Positions 17,999 to 26,029 of a DNA stretch of 64,000 nt are shown here, piece after piece. The notes beneath the pieces were generated by a model, which was given only the letters and a program-made list of their open reading frames with translations, was not told where the DNA came from and did not search any database. How positions within the stretch are numbered: the first letter of the stretch is position 1; every line of letters begins with the position of its first letter. Made by a program: the position numbers and the translations under genes. The stretch is from JBMYZL01 sp965661765 (GTDB lineage Bacteria; Bacteroidota; Bacteroidia; Flavobacteriales_D; Sanyastnellaceae): assembly GCA_965661765.1 (NCBI GenBank), contig CBFIFE010000007.1:11374-75373 (forward strand), given 5' to 3'.

Positions 17999-18795
17999 GG
18001 GCGATTTGTGTTGAAATCCGTGGCTTGTGGAAGTCCAAAATACCGCTTGCGGCAGTCGACGACGGGCAGCATGGGCGCATCCGCAGCGGCAGGGATTTCA
18101 TCCGACGGGATGAACGCTGGGCGATTGATGCAAAGGATGGAGCGTTCAACGTCCGTGGGGTTGTCATAGGCATGAACAAAGCCTTTGGGCCAAACATGCC
18201 CCAACCCGGCCCCCACAGGATTTCCTTGCAACAACAGCCCATCGCTCATCACAAGCTCCGCTTCACCCATTTGTTCATGATAGTGCTTCGGAATGCCACT
18301 TCGGGGGGCAATCCGCAGGCGATACACGCCGCAATCCTCGCTCTCGTGCAAGATGTCCACTTCACCAAATCCATTGCGCTCCAAGCCCACCGCCAACTCC
18401 TCGGGTCGTCGCGTGATGCAGACCGATGGGATTGCCAGCCCTCCGAGGGCCAACGGTTTCCGGATGAGTACTTCCATGGCGGCCGGACGCGCCGCTGGGC
18501 GATCGGGCGCCTGGGGCCCAAGGACCATTCCACAGATGGCCTCAGCGGCTGTTTCCAACAACTTGAACTGCGCATTTTCCAGCAAAAAAGCCACATCGCC
18601 CAAAACGTAACCGTAATCCACGGATTCCTCCAATCGCTCCCCAAACTGTCCGGGACGGCGATGGAGGTACAATTTGACCTGAACTTCCAAGGGTTGCGGC
18701 GCGATGCGCTCATGCGGATGAATCCCCACGATGCACTGAACCTGGATGCTTTCCAGGGTGATCATGTCATGGTGCTCGGCATTCAAGGCGATCAT
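17995..18795 (-). CDS. folB: Dihydroneopterin aldolase (FolB) fused to a C-terminal cupin domain
   Basis: A 266-residue fusion. Residues ~11-130 are FolB: opening MITLESIQVQCIVGIHPHER with the catalytic Glu29, the VDYGYV motif (Asp60-Tyr61), FKLLETAAEAIC, and the catalytic lysine in IRKPLAL (Lys113). Residues ~140-235 form a cupin: GIPKHYHEQ (metal ligands His171, His173 and Glu174), then WPKGFVHAYDN (His208). FolB converts dihydroneopterin to 6-hydroxymethyl-dihydropterin or epimerises it to dihydromonapterin; the cupin adds an unknown metal-dependent activity or regulation. The start at 18795 overlaps the CYTH gene stop by 4 nt; an alternative ATG lies at 18765. Coupling to SDR, CYTH and RibD-C genes and the facing folE point to pterin metabolism. 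Confidence 0.9.
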   Translation of the reverse strand: MIALNAEHHDMITLESIQVQCIVGIHPHERIAPQPLEVQVKLYLHRRPGQFGERLEESVDYGYVLGDVAFLLENAQFKLLETAAEAICGMVLGPQAPDRPAARPAAMEVLIRKPLALGGLAIPSVCITRRPEELAVGLERNGFGEVDILHESEDCGVYRLRIAPRSGIPKHYHEQMGEAELVMSDGLLLQGNPVGAGLGHVWPKGFVHAYDNPTDVERSILCINRPAFIPSDEIPAAADAPMLPVVDCRKRYFGLPQATDFNTNRP

Positions 18796-19358
18796 TGGGC
18801 AATGGGGTTGTCGGGGATGAGCAAGTCCAACAAATTCTTTTGCGTTCGTTCGCGCGCTTCAAATCCAAGCGCGGCTTCGTATCGCGTCAGAACTGCCAAG
18901 GCAGATTGGACATCCGATGCGCCAACCGCTTCAAACTCGACACAATGCACAACGCGGCCGTCGTATTCCGCCCGATAACGAACGATTTCACAATCTGGAT
19001 ACTCGAAGACGCGGATGAACTTCTGGATGCTGTAGGTTGCGGAAATCGGGAAATGAGCGAGGAAGGCACGGATGGCTTCGGTTTGGTCTGATGCATTGTC
19101 CAAGGCCAAATTCACTTCTGTGCGGACCTCCGAATCGCTTTCCCTTGTTTTCAAGGTCAACTGTTGGATTTCCGCATCCAAACGATGGCGCAAGACCACG
19201 TCATCACGACCTGATAGGATGTAGTACGAATCACTCACCTCCAGCTCTTTATCAACAATTGGGTCAAGTGATTTGCACCCGGCTTCAAACGTGGACAGGT
19301 CTTCCCCCGCCGCCAGCACATATTTGTGCTCAATTTCTTGAAATGTCGTTCCACTCAT
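18792..19358 (-). CDS. CYTH-domain (triphosphate tunnel) protein
   Basis: A 188-residue member of the CYTH superfamily of triphosphate-tunnel metalloenzymes, which hydrolyse or cyclise triphosphate substrates with Mg or Mn. The defining ExExK motif is EIEHK (Glu8, Glu10, Lys12). The basic tunnel residues are RHR (57-59), LKTR (69-72) and RTE (79-81), and the C-terminal acidic pair is VEFEA (Glu141, Glu143). All key residues look intact, so it should be active. It overlaps the RibD-C gene upstream and the FolB-cupin gene downstream by 4 nt. In this context a dihydroneopterin triphosphate phosphatase is an attractive guess; a thiamine triphosphatase or inorganic triphosphatase is the conservative call. 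Confidence 0.9.
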   Translation of the reverse strand: MSGTTFQEIEHKYVLAAGEDLSTFEAGCKSLDPIVDKELEVSDSYYILSGRDDVVLRHRLDAEIQQLTLKTRESDSEVRTEVNLALDNASDQTEAIRAFLAHFPISATYSIQKFIRVFEYPDCEIVRYRAEYDGRVVHCVEFEAVGASDVQSALAVLTRYEAALGFEARERTQKNLLDLLIPDNPIAQ

Positions 19359-19984
19359 CGCTCGACAAGGTAGTGGATGAACACCATATCCGCTTCTGAC
19401 CGCGTTCCCTGCAAGGTCAGCCGGACGGGTGCATCAAGTTCTGGCGCGACAATGGGCACGCCTGTGGAGCGGCCGACAATGACTGGGCAAAGCGTGAGGA
19501 CAAGTTCATCGACAAGTCCTGCCTCGTAAAACAGTCGGTTCACACGTCCACCACCGAACAACAGGACGCGTTCGAATCCTGCCCGGCGGCAGGCCTCCGT
19601 GATGCCTTCGGCAAGACCATTCGGGCGCACGATGACATTGGACGCATCGCCCCTCATCCCTTCGGGGAGCTCGGTTTCGCTCGCAAGCCATTTGGGAACC
19701 TCAGCATGCCGCCAAACAGGCGCATCCATGGGGAAACCATGGTTGGTCATCAAAATCCAAGTGGGGTGTCCGCCGGCCTGCCTCGCCATTGGCATCACCC
19801 CACCACTGACGTTCACCGAATGACCGCCTACGATGACCGCATCGGCCTCACGCAGCAGGGCGTCCAAATGGCGACGATCCGCGGGGTTTGTGAACCCATA
19901 TCGGGCCCTGTCCTCGTCGCTTTCTTGCGGGGAGCTGGCAATTCGGCCGTCCACACTGGCGCCCATGACATTGATCAACTTCAT
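19355..19984 (-). CDS. RibD C-terminal/DHFR-like reductase
   Basis: A 209-residue protein of the RibD-C (dihydrofolate reductase-like) family, a stand-alone reductase domain without the RibD deaminase part. Markers are the opening MKLINVMGASVDGRIASS, DAVIVGGHSVNVSGG, the LFGGGRVNRLFYEAGLVDELVLTLCPVIVG block (NADPH site) and the final MVFIHYLVER strand. Such proteins reduce pyrimidine-ribitol or pterin-type substrates with NADPH. It opens the four-gene operon and diverges from folE with 67 nt between the start codons. It could take the place of a DHFR or of a pterin reductase. The ATG at 19984 begins the conserved domain; longer frames run into folE. Confidence 0.85.
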   Translation of the reverse strand: MKLINVMGASVDGRIASSPQESDEDRARYGFTNPADRRHLDALLREADAVIVGGHSVNVSGGVMPMARQAGGHPTWILMTNHGFPMDAPVWRHAEVPKWLASETELPEGMRGDASNVIVRPNGLAEGITEACRRAGFERVLLFGGGRVNRLFYEAGLVDELVLTLCPVIVGRSTGVPIVAPELDAPVRLTLQGTRSEADMVFIHYLVER

Positions 19985-20051
19985 TGTGTGTTGCAACAAG
20001 ATTTGGCCCATCAAGTTCGAACTTTCCGGAAAAGACTTTGTTCCTGTTTCC

Positions 20052-20717
20052 ATGACATTGCAACAAATCCAAGCTGCCGATGTGCTGGGCGACGCGCACG
20101 TTGGAACATCCGTCGATACCCCGCTTCTGGCAGATGCCTTCGCCACAAGCGATCAGGAAAAAATAGACCAAATCGAGCCCCTCTTCGCCCAAATCATGGA
20201 CATCATCGGACTGGACCGATCAGACGATAGCCTGGCCGGAACGCCCAGGCGCGTGGCGAAGATGTACGTCCAAGAAATTTTCCGGGGATTGAACCCAGCA
20301 AATCATCCTGACGTCAAAAGCTTCGAGAACAGCTACGGTTACGGCGAGATGCTCGTGGAAAGGAACATCAATTTGAATTCCACGTGCGAACACCACTTCC
20401 TGCCCATCCAAGGCGTGGCACACGTCGCCTACAAATCGAGCGGTCGTGTGGTCGGCTTGAGCAAAATCAATCGCCTCGTGGATTACTACGCAAAGCGGCC
20501 GCAAGTGCAGGAACGCCTGACGCGACAAATCGCGGAGGCCATGAAAACCCTCCTGGACACAGACCATGTGGCTGTGGTGATTGACGCCAAACACCTGTGC
20601 GTATCTTCACGAGGAATTGAGGACGAAAGCAGCTCCACCGTGACAGCCGACTACCATGGCGATTTCAAGTTGGCAGATGTGAAACGCGAATTTTTCACCT
20701 TGATTCAAGGCAATTGA
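20052..20717 (+). CDS. folE: GTP cyclohydrolase I
   Basis: A 221-residue type I GTP cyclohydrolase, which converts GTP to 7,8-dihydroneopterin triphosphate, the first step of folate and pterin cofactor synthesis, in the cytoplasm. Zinc and substrate residues are visible: TCEHHFLPI (Cys112, His114, His115), VVGLSKINRLVDYYAKRPQ, and the third zinc ligand region KHLCVSSRG (Cys183). The C-terminus carries the standard TVTADYHGDF region. The start at 20052 gives a usual-length protein; upstream in-frame codons overlap the divergent gene. Its position facing the RibD-C/CYTH/FolB-cupin/SDR operon ties it to that pathway. Confidence 0.97.
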   Translation: MTLQQIQAADVLGDAHVGTSVDTPLLADAFATSDQEKIDQIEPLFAQIMDIIGLDRSDDSLAGTPRRVAKMYVQEIFRGLNPANHPDVKSFENSYGYGEMLVERNINLNSTCEHHFLPIQGVAHVAYKSSGRVVGLSKINRLVDYYAKRPQVQERLTRQIAEAMKTLLDTDHVAVVIDAKHLCVSSRGIEDESSSTVTADYHGDFKLADVKREFFTLIQGN

Positions 20718-20770
20718 GCCCGGAGACAAAAGAATTCTGACCTTCCTGGCGCATGAGTCGGAATTCTGCC

Positions 20771-20778
20771 TACATTTG
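20771..20778 (+). promoter_or_regulatory. -7 box TACATTTG upstream of rpsP
   Basis: An exact TAnnTTTG match 50 nt before the rpsP ATG, giving an ordinary leader of about 45 nt. No TTG lies at the usual -33 distance. Confidence 0.45.
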
Positions 20779-20828
20779 CCGCTCTCAAATTAACAACTGG
20801 GTTTCGGACCCTTTTCAAACGTTTTTTC

Positions 20829-21449
20829 ATGGCAACACGCCTCAGACTCCAGCGCCACGGCAAGAAAGGAAAACCTTTTTATCATGTCGTCGCCGCAGAC
20901 GCTCGTGCTCCTCGGAACGGTCGCTTCATCGAAAAGGTGGGCACCTACAACCCGAACACGAACCCCGCAACCATCGAATTGAACCACGACCGCGCTTTGC
21001 ATTGGTTGCAGGTGGGTGCTGAAATGTCCGACACAGTGCGGGCGTTGATGAAGTACAAAGGCGTGGTCTACCACAACCACTTGCTCAATGGCGCACGGAA
21101 AGGTGCCTTCACAGAAGAGGAAGCACAGAAACGTTTCGAAACTTGGATGCGCGAGAAGCAGTCCAAGGTAGACGCCAAGGTTGCCCAGCTTGCAGGCGAA
21201 TCTCAAGCCGCCTTCGAAGCCCGGATGAAGGCCGAAAAAGAGGTGAATGAGAAGCGTGCTGCAGAGATCAAGGCTGCTGAAGACGCGTTGAAAGCTGAAG
21301 CTGAGGCAGAAGCGAAAGCAGCGGCAGACGCAGCGGCAGCAGCGAAAGCTGAGGCAGAGGCAGCGGAAGCTCCTGCGGAAGATGCAGCCGAATCAGAGGA
21401 AGAGGCCCCAGCGGCAGAGGAAAATAGCGAAGACAAGCCAGCCGAATGA
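20829..21449 (+). CDS. rpsP: 30S ribosomal protein S16 with long acidic/Ala-rich tail
   Basis: A 206-residue protein. Residues 1-90 are a standard S16 core (opening MATRLRLQRHGKKGKPFYHV, then ADARAPRNGRFIEKVGTYNP), the small-subunit protein binding 16S rRNA during 30S assembly. The remaining ~115 residues are a low-complexity, probably helical tail rich in Ala, Glu and Lys, ending in KPAE. S16 is usually 80-100 residues; longer tails are known in Bacteroidota but this one is at the long end. rimM follows, the usual rpsP-rimM partnership, separated by a hairpin terminator. Confidence 0.96.
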   Translation: MATRLRLQRHGKKGKPFYHVVAADARAPRNGRFIEKVGTYNPNTNPATIELNHDRALHWLQVGAEMSDTVRALMKYKGVVYHNHLLNGARKGAFTEEEAQKRFETWMREKQSKVDAKVAQLAGESQAAFEARMKAEKEVNEKRAAEIKAAEDALKAEAEAEAKAAADAAAAAKAEAEAAEAPAEDAAESEEEAPAAEENSEDKPAE

Positions 21450-21483
21450 CCAAGGTTCGGCATTGACAATATTTTGATCGAAA

Positions 21484-21517
21484 TGGGCGATTCCTTCATG
21501 GGGTCGCCCATTCTTTT
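21484..21517 (+). terminator. Rho-independent terminator between rpsP and rimM
   Basis: TGGGCGA (21484-21490) pairs with TCGCCCA (21504-21510) and is followed by TTCTTTT. It sits 35 bp after the rpsP stop, so rimM may be made less than rpsP or from its own start. Confidence 0.7.
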
Positions 21518-21547
21518 GTCAAGACCACACATTTGATTCCTGAAGAT

Positions 21548-22090
21548 ATGATTCCTGATCTTGCCGATTGCTTCAACCTCGGGATTCTGACCAAACCACA
21601 TGGGGTCCAAGGTGAAATGCTGCTGTTTGTTGACGCCGATGAGCCTGAACGGTACAGAAAGCTCGATGGATTCTTTGTCGAACGAGGGGATCGGCTTGTC
21701 CCGTACTTCGTGGAAACCATGCGTCCGCATGGCAAGCGCTATGTGGTCCGCCTCGAGGGTGTGGATGATTTCGAGGCGGCGTCCCAACTGGCAGGCCTGA
21801 AGGTTCATTTGCCTTTGGATCAATTGCCAGATTTGGACAATGAGACCTTCTACTTTCACGAAGTGTTGGGATGGCGATGCTTCGACGCTGAAACGAACCA
21901 GGACTTGGGCGCAATCGATGGGGTCCGAGACGATGGCCCTTACCCCCTTTTGATGGTTCAAGGCAATGCAGGGGAAGAAATCATCATCCCGCTGCCTGAA
22001 CACGTTTCTGTGAAGGTCGATCGGGCCCAGCGGTGTTTGACAGTCACCCTGCCCCCTGGATTGCTCGAGTTGTACCTGCCAGCCGAATGA
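21548..22090 (+). CDS. rimM: 16S rRNA processing protein RimM
   Basis: A 180-residue ribosome maturation factor that binds the 30S head and helps 16S processing. The N-terminal RimM domain starts with FNLGILTKPHGVQGEMLLFVD (about residues 9-29), followed by a PRC-barrel-like second half with YPLLMVQG and IPLPEHVSVKVDRAQRCLTV. The ATG at 21548 fits the usual start; a TTG at 21533 would add five residues. It follows rpsP after a terminator. Nothing unusual is seen. Confidence 0.95.
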   Translation: MIPDLADCFNLGILTKPHGVQGEMLLFVDADEPERYRKLDGFFVERGDRLVPYFVETMRPHGKRYVVRLEGVDDFEAASQLAGLKVHLPLDQLPDLDNETFYFHEVLGWRCFDAETNQDLGAIDGVRDDGPYPLLMVQGNAGEEIIIPLPEHVSVKVDRAQRCLTVTLPPGLLELYLPAE

Positions 22091-22192
22091 CGTGGATTCC
22101 ATAACGTCTTGTTCGTAACTGCGAAAGCGTGTGCTGTTCGTGTGTGAATTCGTTGAATAGTTTGGTCACAACGGACACCAAATCCCACACAC

Positions 22193-23566
22193 ATGACGCT
22201 CTCCGAAAAACTTCCCCTCTCTGCCAAGCCTGTTGCCTCTGCGCTGTCCAACCGGATCTATGTACTGGACACAAGTGTTTTGCTCCATGATCACTCGGCC
22301 ATTTTGCAGTTTGACGAACACCGGCTGGCCTTGCCTTTGACAGTCCTTGAAGAACTCGACACGTTCAAGGTAGGCACAGATGCCCGGCACTTTGAAGCAA
22401 GGGCTTGCATCCGGTTGTTGGACAGATTGCTGGCCGATCGGGAGGCCACAGATTGGCAAGACTGCGGCAATGGGAAAGGGGGACGCTTGAGGGTTTTGGT
22501 CGAGGACATCGAGGATGCAGGCCAAACCTTGCGATGGTTCCAAAACTTGACGAACGACCACCGGATTTTGGCTTCAGCCTTGCATTTGCAAAGTGAAGAC
22601 CCCACTGCCACCGTCACGCTCGTCACCAAAGACATCAATTTGCGCCTCAAAGCTCGTGCACTGGGCATGCCTGCAGAGGACTACAAGAATGGGCAAGTCC
22701 GCAACCCTCAAATCGGGCAAACCGGCCGAACAACCATTGACAATGTCGATCCCGAAATCATTCGAAAATTGTATGTCAATGGGACAAGCCGCAAAATTAC
22801 TGCACTCGACCCGCACCGACGCAACAACCATTATTACGTGCTCAAGAGCGGAACATCGAGTGTTTTGGCCTTTCACAACACGGGAAGCCGCACCATTGAG
22901 AGGGTGGACAAAGAATATGCCTATGGCATCAAAGCTCGAAATGCCGAACAGGCATTTGCCCTCCATGCTGTCATGAATCCGGAGGTGAAATTGGTGACGA
23001 TTTCAGGAGTAGCAGGAACGGGCAAGACGCTGTTGGCGCTGGCTGGTGCGCTGGAACAAAAGAACAGGTTTGACCAAATCATCCTGGCACGCCCCGTCGT
23101 GGCCCTGTCCAATCGAGATTTGGGCTACCTCCCGGGCGATGCAGAAGAAAAGATCAATCCCTACATGCAACCGCTGTGGGACAACCTTCGGTTCATCCAA
23201 TCCCAGTTTGGCGAAAATGAACGCAAAGCCAAGGCGCTCGAGGAGATGAAACAGGACAAAAAAATCACGATTTGTCCACTGGCATACATTCGAGGTCGAT
23301 CCATTTCCAATGCCATTTTCATCATCGACGAGGCCCAAAATCTGACGCCGCATGAGGTGAAGACCATCATCACTCGGGCTGGAGACAATTGCAAAATCAT
23401 CTTGACTGGCGACGTGCGACAAATCGACACCCCTTATTTGGACGAACAATCGAATGGATTGGCTTATGTGATGGAAAAGCTCAAAGGCCAGGACCTTTAT
23501 GCCCATGTTTCGCTCGAAAAAGGCGAACGATCCGCCCTGGCAAATTTGGCCAACCAATGCTTGTAA
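22193..23566 (+). CDS. PIN domain-PhoH family ATPase
   Basis: A 457-residue two-domain protein. Residues ~20-160 are a PIN ribonuclease domain (YVLDTSVLLHD with Asp26, then VLEELDTFK, and a late VTKDINL acidic residue), and residues ~250-457 are a PhoH ATPase (Walker A GVAGTGKT at 272-279, Walker B IFIIDEAQN, then ILTGDVRQID). This PhoH2-type fusion is thought to unwind and cut RNA; related proteins occur as toxin-antitoxin-like or stress factors. It ends 18 nt before the convergent cytochrome gene. No antitoxin-like small gene is visible upstream in the 102-nt gap. Confidence 0.93.
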   Translation: MTLSEKLPLSAKPVASALSNRIYVLDTSVLLHDHSAILQFDEHRLALPLTVLEELDTFKVGTDARHFEARACIRLLDRLLADREATDWQDCGNGKGGRLRVLVEDIEDAGQTLRWFQNLTNDHRILASALHLQSEDPTATVTLVTKDINLRLKARALGMPAEDYKNGQVRNPQIGQTGRTTIDNVDPEIIRKLYVNGTSRKITALDPHRRNNHYYVLKSGTSSVLAFHNTGSRTIERVDKEYAYGIKARNAEQAFALHAVMNPEVKLVTISGVAGTGKTLLALAGALEQKNRFDQIILARPVVALSNRDLGYLPGDAEEKINPYMQPLWDNLRFIQSQFGENERKAKALEEMKQDKKITICPLAYIRGRSISNAIFIIDEAQNLTPHEVKTIITRAGDNCKIILTGDVRQIDTPYLDEQSNGLAYVMEKLKGQDLYAHVSLEKGERSALANLANQCL

Positions 23567-23584
23567 GTGCGGTCTCCGCTGTCC

Positions 23585-25639
23585 TCAACGAACAATGAGG
23601 CGGAGGGCAGGTCCCCGGCCCAACTGCAGGTGGTAAAGGCCCGGGGGCCAGTCCGACGGGACCGTCAAGGTCGGCTGGTGGCCAGCGACAAGTTGGCGCT
23701 TCAAGACCTTTCCTTGCGCGTCAAACCAAGTGCATGCCACAGGCTCTTCCGATGACCAACCTTTCAACGTCAACGCTTCACCGCTTGCGACCGGGTTCGG
23801 GAAAACCACGAAGGATGATGCATCTCCATCCAGTTCAGTGCCACCGGCCAAGTTGATCGGGGTGGTCACTTGGGCTGTCACCAAATCAGGGGCTGCGTAA
23901 TCCCAATACAATCCCTCGAAATCGGCAATGGCCGGAGCCTCGGTTTCGAACATCGATGCGACCCAGCGCGGCGGCATGGCTTGGTACCAAACCTTGACTT
24001 CAACCTCCGGCGTGAGTCCCTCCGGCCAATCCGCGGGCAGGGCCATTTCATAACGGATCCGGTCAGCACCTGATCCCTCCGCTCCATCCTCTGTCCTGTT
24101 GAAGTCTCCAAACAGCATATCTGCCTCCACTTCTGCACCCACCACGGCCGTGGTGTCATACACGGGGTGGTTTGTGGTGAACCCAAGCGGTGGCAGGCGG
24201 TTGTCTTTCAGCGTGTAAGCCGCACGTTCCAGCAAGTTCGTGGGGGCCCCTGTGACGTCGGCGATGACCAATTCGTAAATCTGCACCTGCTCTTCGCTGT
24301 CAATCACGGTGTGGTGGGCTTCGAAACTGGTCAGCCCGGCTTCATCCGCCCCCTCGATGGACAAACCATCCGGCGTCAGTGCCCCACTTTGCCACACGCG
24401 AACCCCAGTTTCTGGATGCTTGAGCACCACTTCCAACCAAAACCGACGCGCTGGATAGCCGGACGGAAACTTGTGGCCCGTGAGGTTTGTCAAGGCGATA
24501 TCGGCAGTCACAAGCGCTGCCGCTGGGTCGTATTCTGCGTCCACCTGCATGTCCAACGAATGTTGCTGCAACAAGTCCAACGTTCTGGAAATGGTGGAAT
24601 CGAATTGCGCAGCCGTCGCAGAAAGGCCCAAGTTGTCGATGTTGTCCCGCATCAACCGCAACATCGCTGCGTTTGCCCCCACCAGATAGTGCAAACCGTA
24701 GGGACTGCGCGGCTCCAGGAACACATAACCGCTGGAAATGATGACAGGATCATTGATCGATGGCATGTGACAGCCTTGGCACTCCTGACGCAAAGCATTG
24801 GGCGAGCCCTCCCAAGTCGGAGGCGCATACCGGCTGTTGAGCCATTCATGGTAGGTCGCCTGTTCGATGTAGTCCTCACCTGTGGGATTGCCCTCGAGAT
24901 CGGCCGTCTGCGTCACCAAGGAATGGCAACCTGCGCAAGCCTCACTTTTCGTGATGTAATCTGCATACACGGGTTCGTATCCCACGTAGGTGTTCATCGG
25001 CAGCGCGTACAATGGCGGATCATCCTCGGAACCTCCGTAGGGCCCGTACAACGTGTCTTCTGAAAAATGAAGCTCGCCACTGAACGTCGTGCCTGTCAAC
25101 TCCGGGTCCTGTTGGTGGCAAGCATTGCAGGAGACCCCATCCAAGGCCAAGCTGTCCAACACCATTTCCGCCATGGTGTAAAATTCTTGGCCATCGTGGT
25201 GTGCGGCAAAATGCCCGAGGGGGGCGTGACAGGAGGTGCACTTGTCTTCCAGTTCGAGCTGATGTCCTGGGTTTGTGGTGACTTCATGTGCCACCTTGGC
25301 TCGCCAAAACGGATCTTTGGCGCTGTTGGCCATCAACGTGCTCCGCCAGTCATCTGTGACATTGACATCCCAACCGTCCGGCATGGGTGAAGGCGGAAAG
25401 GTCTGCCCAGCAATGCTGGCAAAATTGTTCGGATCCTTTGCATGACAACCGGAACATTTTCCTGACCCCGTGAAGAGGCTGTTGGACGTATCCGGCAAAT
25501 TCCCGTAGCTCATGCGGTGAGCTGCCGTCAGTTCAGGGCGCGTGTTCACATGAAGGTGCTGCGGGCGATGGCCAGCGGCCAACAACAAAGCCGCAAGGCC
25601 CAGAATCACAAACGCGGTGGGTGCTGCGTGGATTTTCAT
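23585..25639 (-). CDS. Five-heme c-type cytochrome with T9SS sorting domain
   Basis: A 684-residue secreted multiheme cytochrome. After a signal segment (residues 1-25) it carries five CxxCH heme-attachment motifs at residues 62-66, 134-138, 171-175, 235-239 and 287-291. The C-terminal half is beta-rich, and the last ~75 residues resemble a T9SS type A domain (FVVFPNPVASGEALTLKG, then PPGLYHLQL). It should be loaded with heme in the periplasm and placed on the cell surface, where it could take part in electron transfer or an unknown redox enzyme activity. Start at the ATG 25639; an in-frame TTG lies five codons upstream. Its stop converges with the PhoH gene. Confidence 0.88.
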   Translation of the reverse strand: MKIHAAPTAFVILGLAALLLAAGHRPQHLHVNTRPELTAAHRMSYGNLPDTSNSLFTGSGKCSGCHAKDPNNFASIAGQTFPPSPMPDGWDVNVTDDWRSTLMANSAKDPFWRAKVAHEVTTNPGHQLELEDKCTSCHAPLGHFAAHHDGQEFYTMAEMVLDSLALDGVSCNACHQQDPELTGTTFSGELHFSEDTLYGPYGGSEDDPPLYALPMNTYVGYEPVYADYITKSEACAGCHSLVTQTADLEGNPTGEDYIEQATYHEWLNSRYAPPTWEGSPNALRQECQGCHMPSINDPVIISSGYVFLEPRSPYGLHYLVGANAAMLRLMRDNIDNLGLSATAAQFDSTISRTLDLLQQHSLDMQVDAEYDPAAALVTADIALTNLTGHKFPSGYPARRFWLEVVLKHPETGVRVWQSGALTPDGLSIEGADEAGLTSFEAHHTVIDSEEQVQIYELVIADVTGAPTNLLERAAYTLKDNRLPPLGFTTNHPVYDTTAVVGAEVEADMLFGDFNRTEDGAEGSGADRIRYEMALPADWPEGLTPEVEVKVWYQAMPPRWVASMFETEAPAIADFEGLYWDYAAPDLVTAQVTTPINLAGGTELDGDASSFVVFPNPVASGEALTLKGWSSEEPVACTWFDAQGKVLKRQLVAGHQPTLTVPSDWPPGLYHLQLGRGPALRLIVR

Positions 25640-25678
25640 TACAGGAAGATGCAATTTACAAAGGAAGCTGGTTTGGCA

Positions 25679-26008
25679 TCAATGAATCACCATCGATCGC
25701 ACCACTTCGCGCCCCAAATGCTCATTCAAGCGCCTGATTACCTCCGATTGCGACATGACAAACTCTTCTTTCAAGGGGCCACTCTCGAGTTCCACCCACA
25801 AGGCGCCATTGACGCGCAACGCAATCCGCCGCGTTTTGCTGTGAATCAGTTCGCCGAAGCAGGCTTGCCAGGCATTCACCACCTCCACTTCATCAAATTT
25901 CGATTGCATGTTGTGCAGGCGAACAAAAGCGCCCAAGGCGGTCTTCAGCGGCGTGGCATCCTCGTTCCTGTTTGTGCCGGATCGGCTGTTCCTGTCTCGG
26001 CGAATCAT
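25679..26008 (-). CDS. DUF721 (DciA-like) protein
   Basis: A 109-residue DUF721 protein. The conserved block covers LKTALGAFVRLHNMQSKFDEVEV, AWQACFGELIHSKTRRIAL and VELESGPLKEEFVMSQSEVIRRLNE. Some DUF721 members (DciA) load or stimulate the replicative helicase DnaB, and the neighbouring recF is also a DNA-maintenance gene, so a replication role is plausible. The ATG at 26008 is preceded by TAGATTTG five nt upstream, predicting a leaderless mRNA despite the 21-bp gap from recF. Confidence 0.85.
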   Translation of the reverse strand: MIRRDRNSRSGTNRNEDATPLKTALGAFVRLHNMQSKFDEVEVVNAWQACFGELIHSKTRRIALRVNGALWVELESGPLKEEFVMSQSEVIRRLNEHLGREVVRSMVIH

Positions 26009-26013
26009 GGTGC

Positions 26014-26021
26014 CAAATCTA
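26014..26021 (-). promoter_or_regulatory. -7 box TAGATTTG directly before DUF721 gene
   Basis: Exact TAnnTTTG on the minus strand, followed by GCACC and the ATG at 26008. The 5-nt spacing implies that transcription starts at or very near the start codon. Confidence 0.5.
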
Positions 26022-26029
26022 TGGCAGAT

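Noticed and set aside
22089..22108. Hairpin after rimM (GACGT with ACGTC)
   Set aside because: Only a 5-bp stem, followed by a weak TTGTT; too poor to call a terminator.
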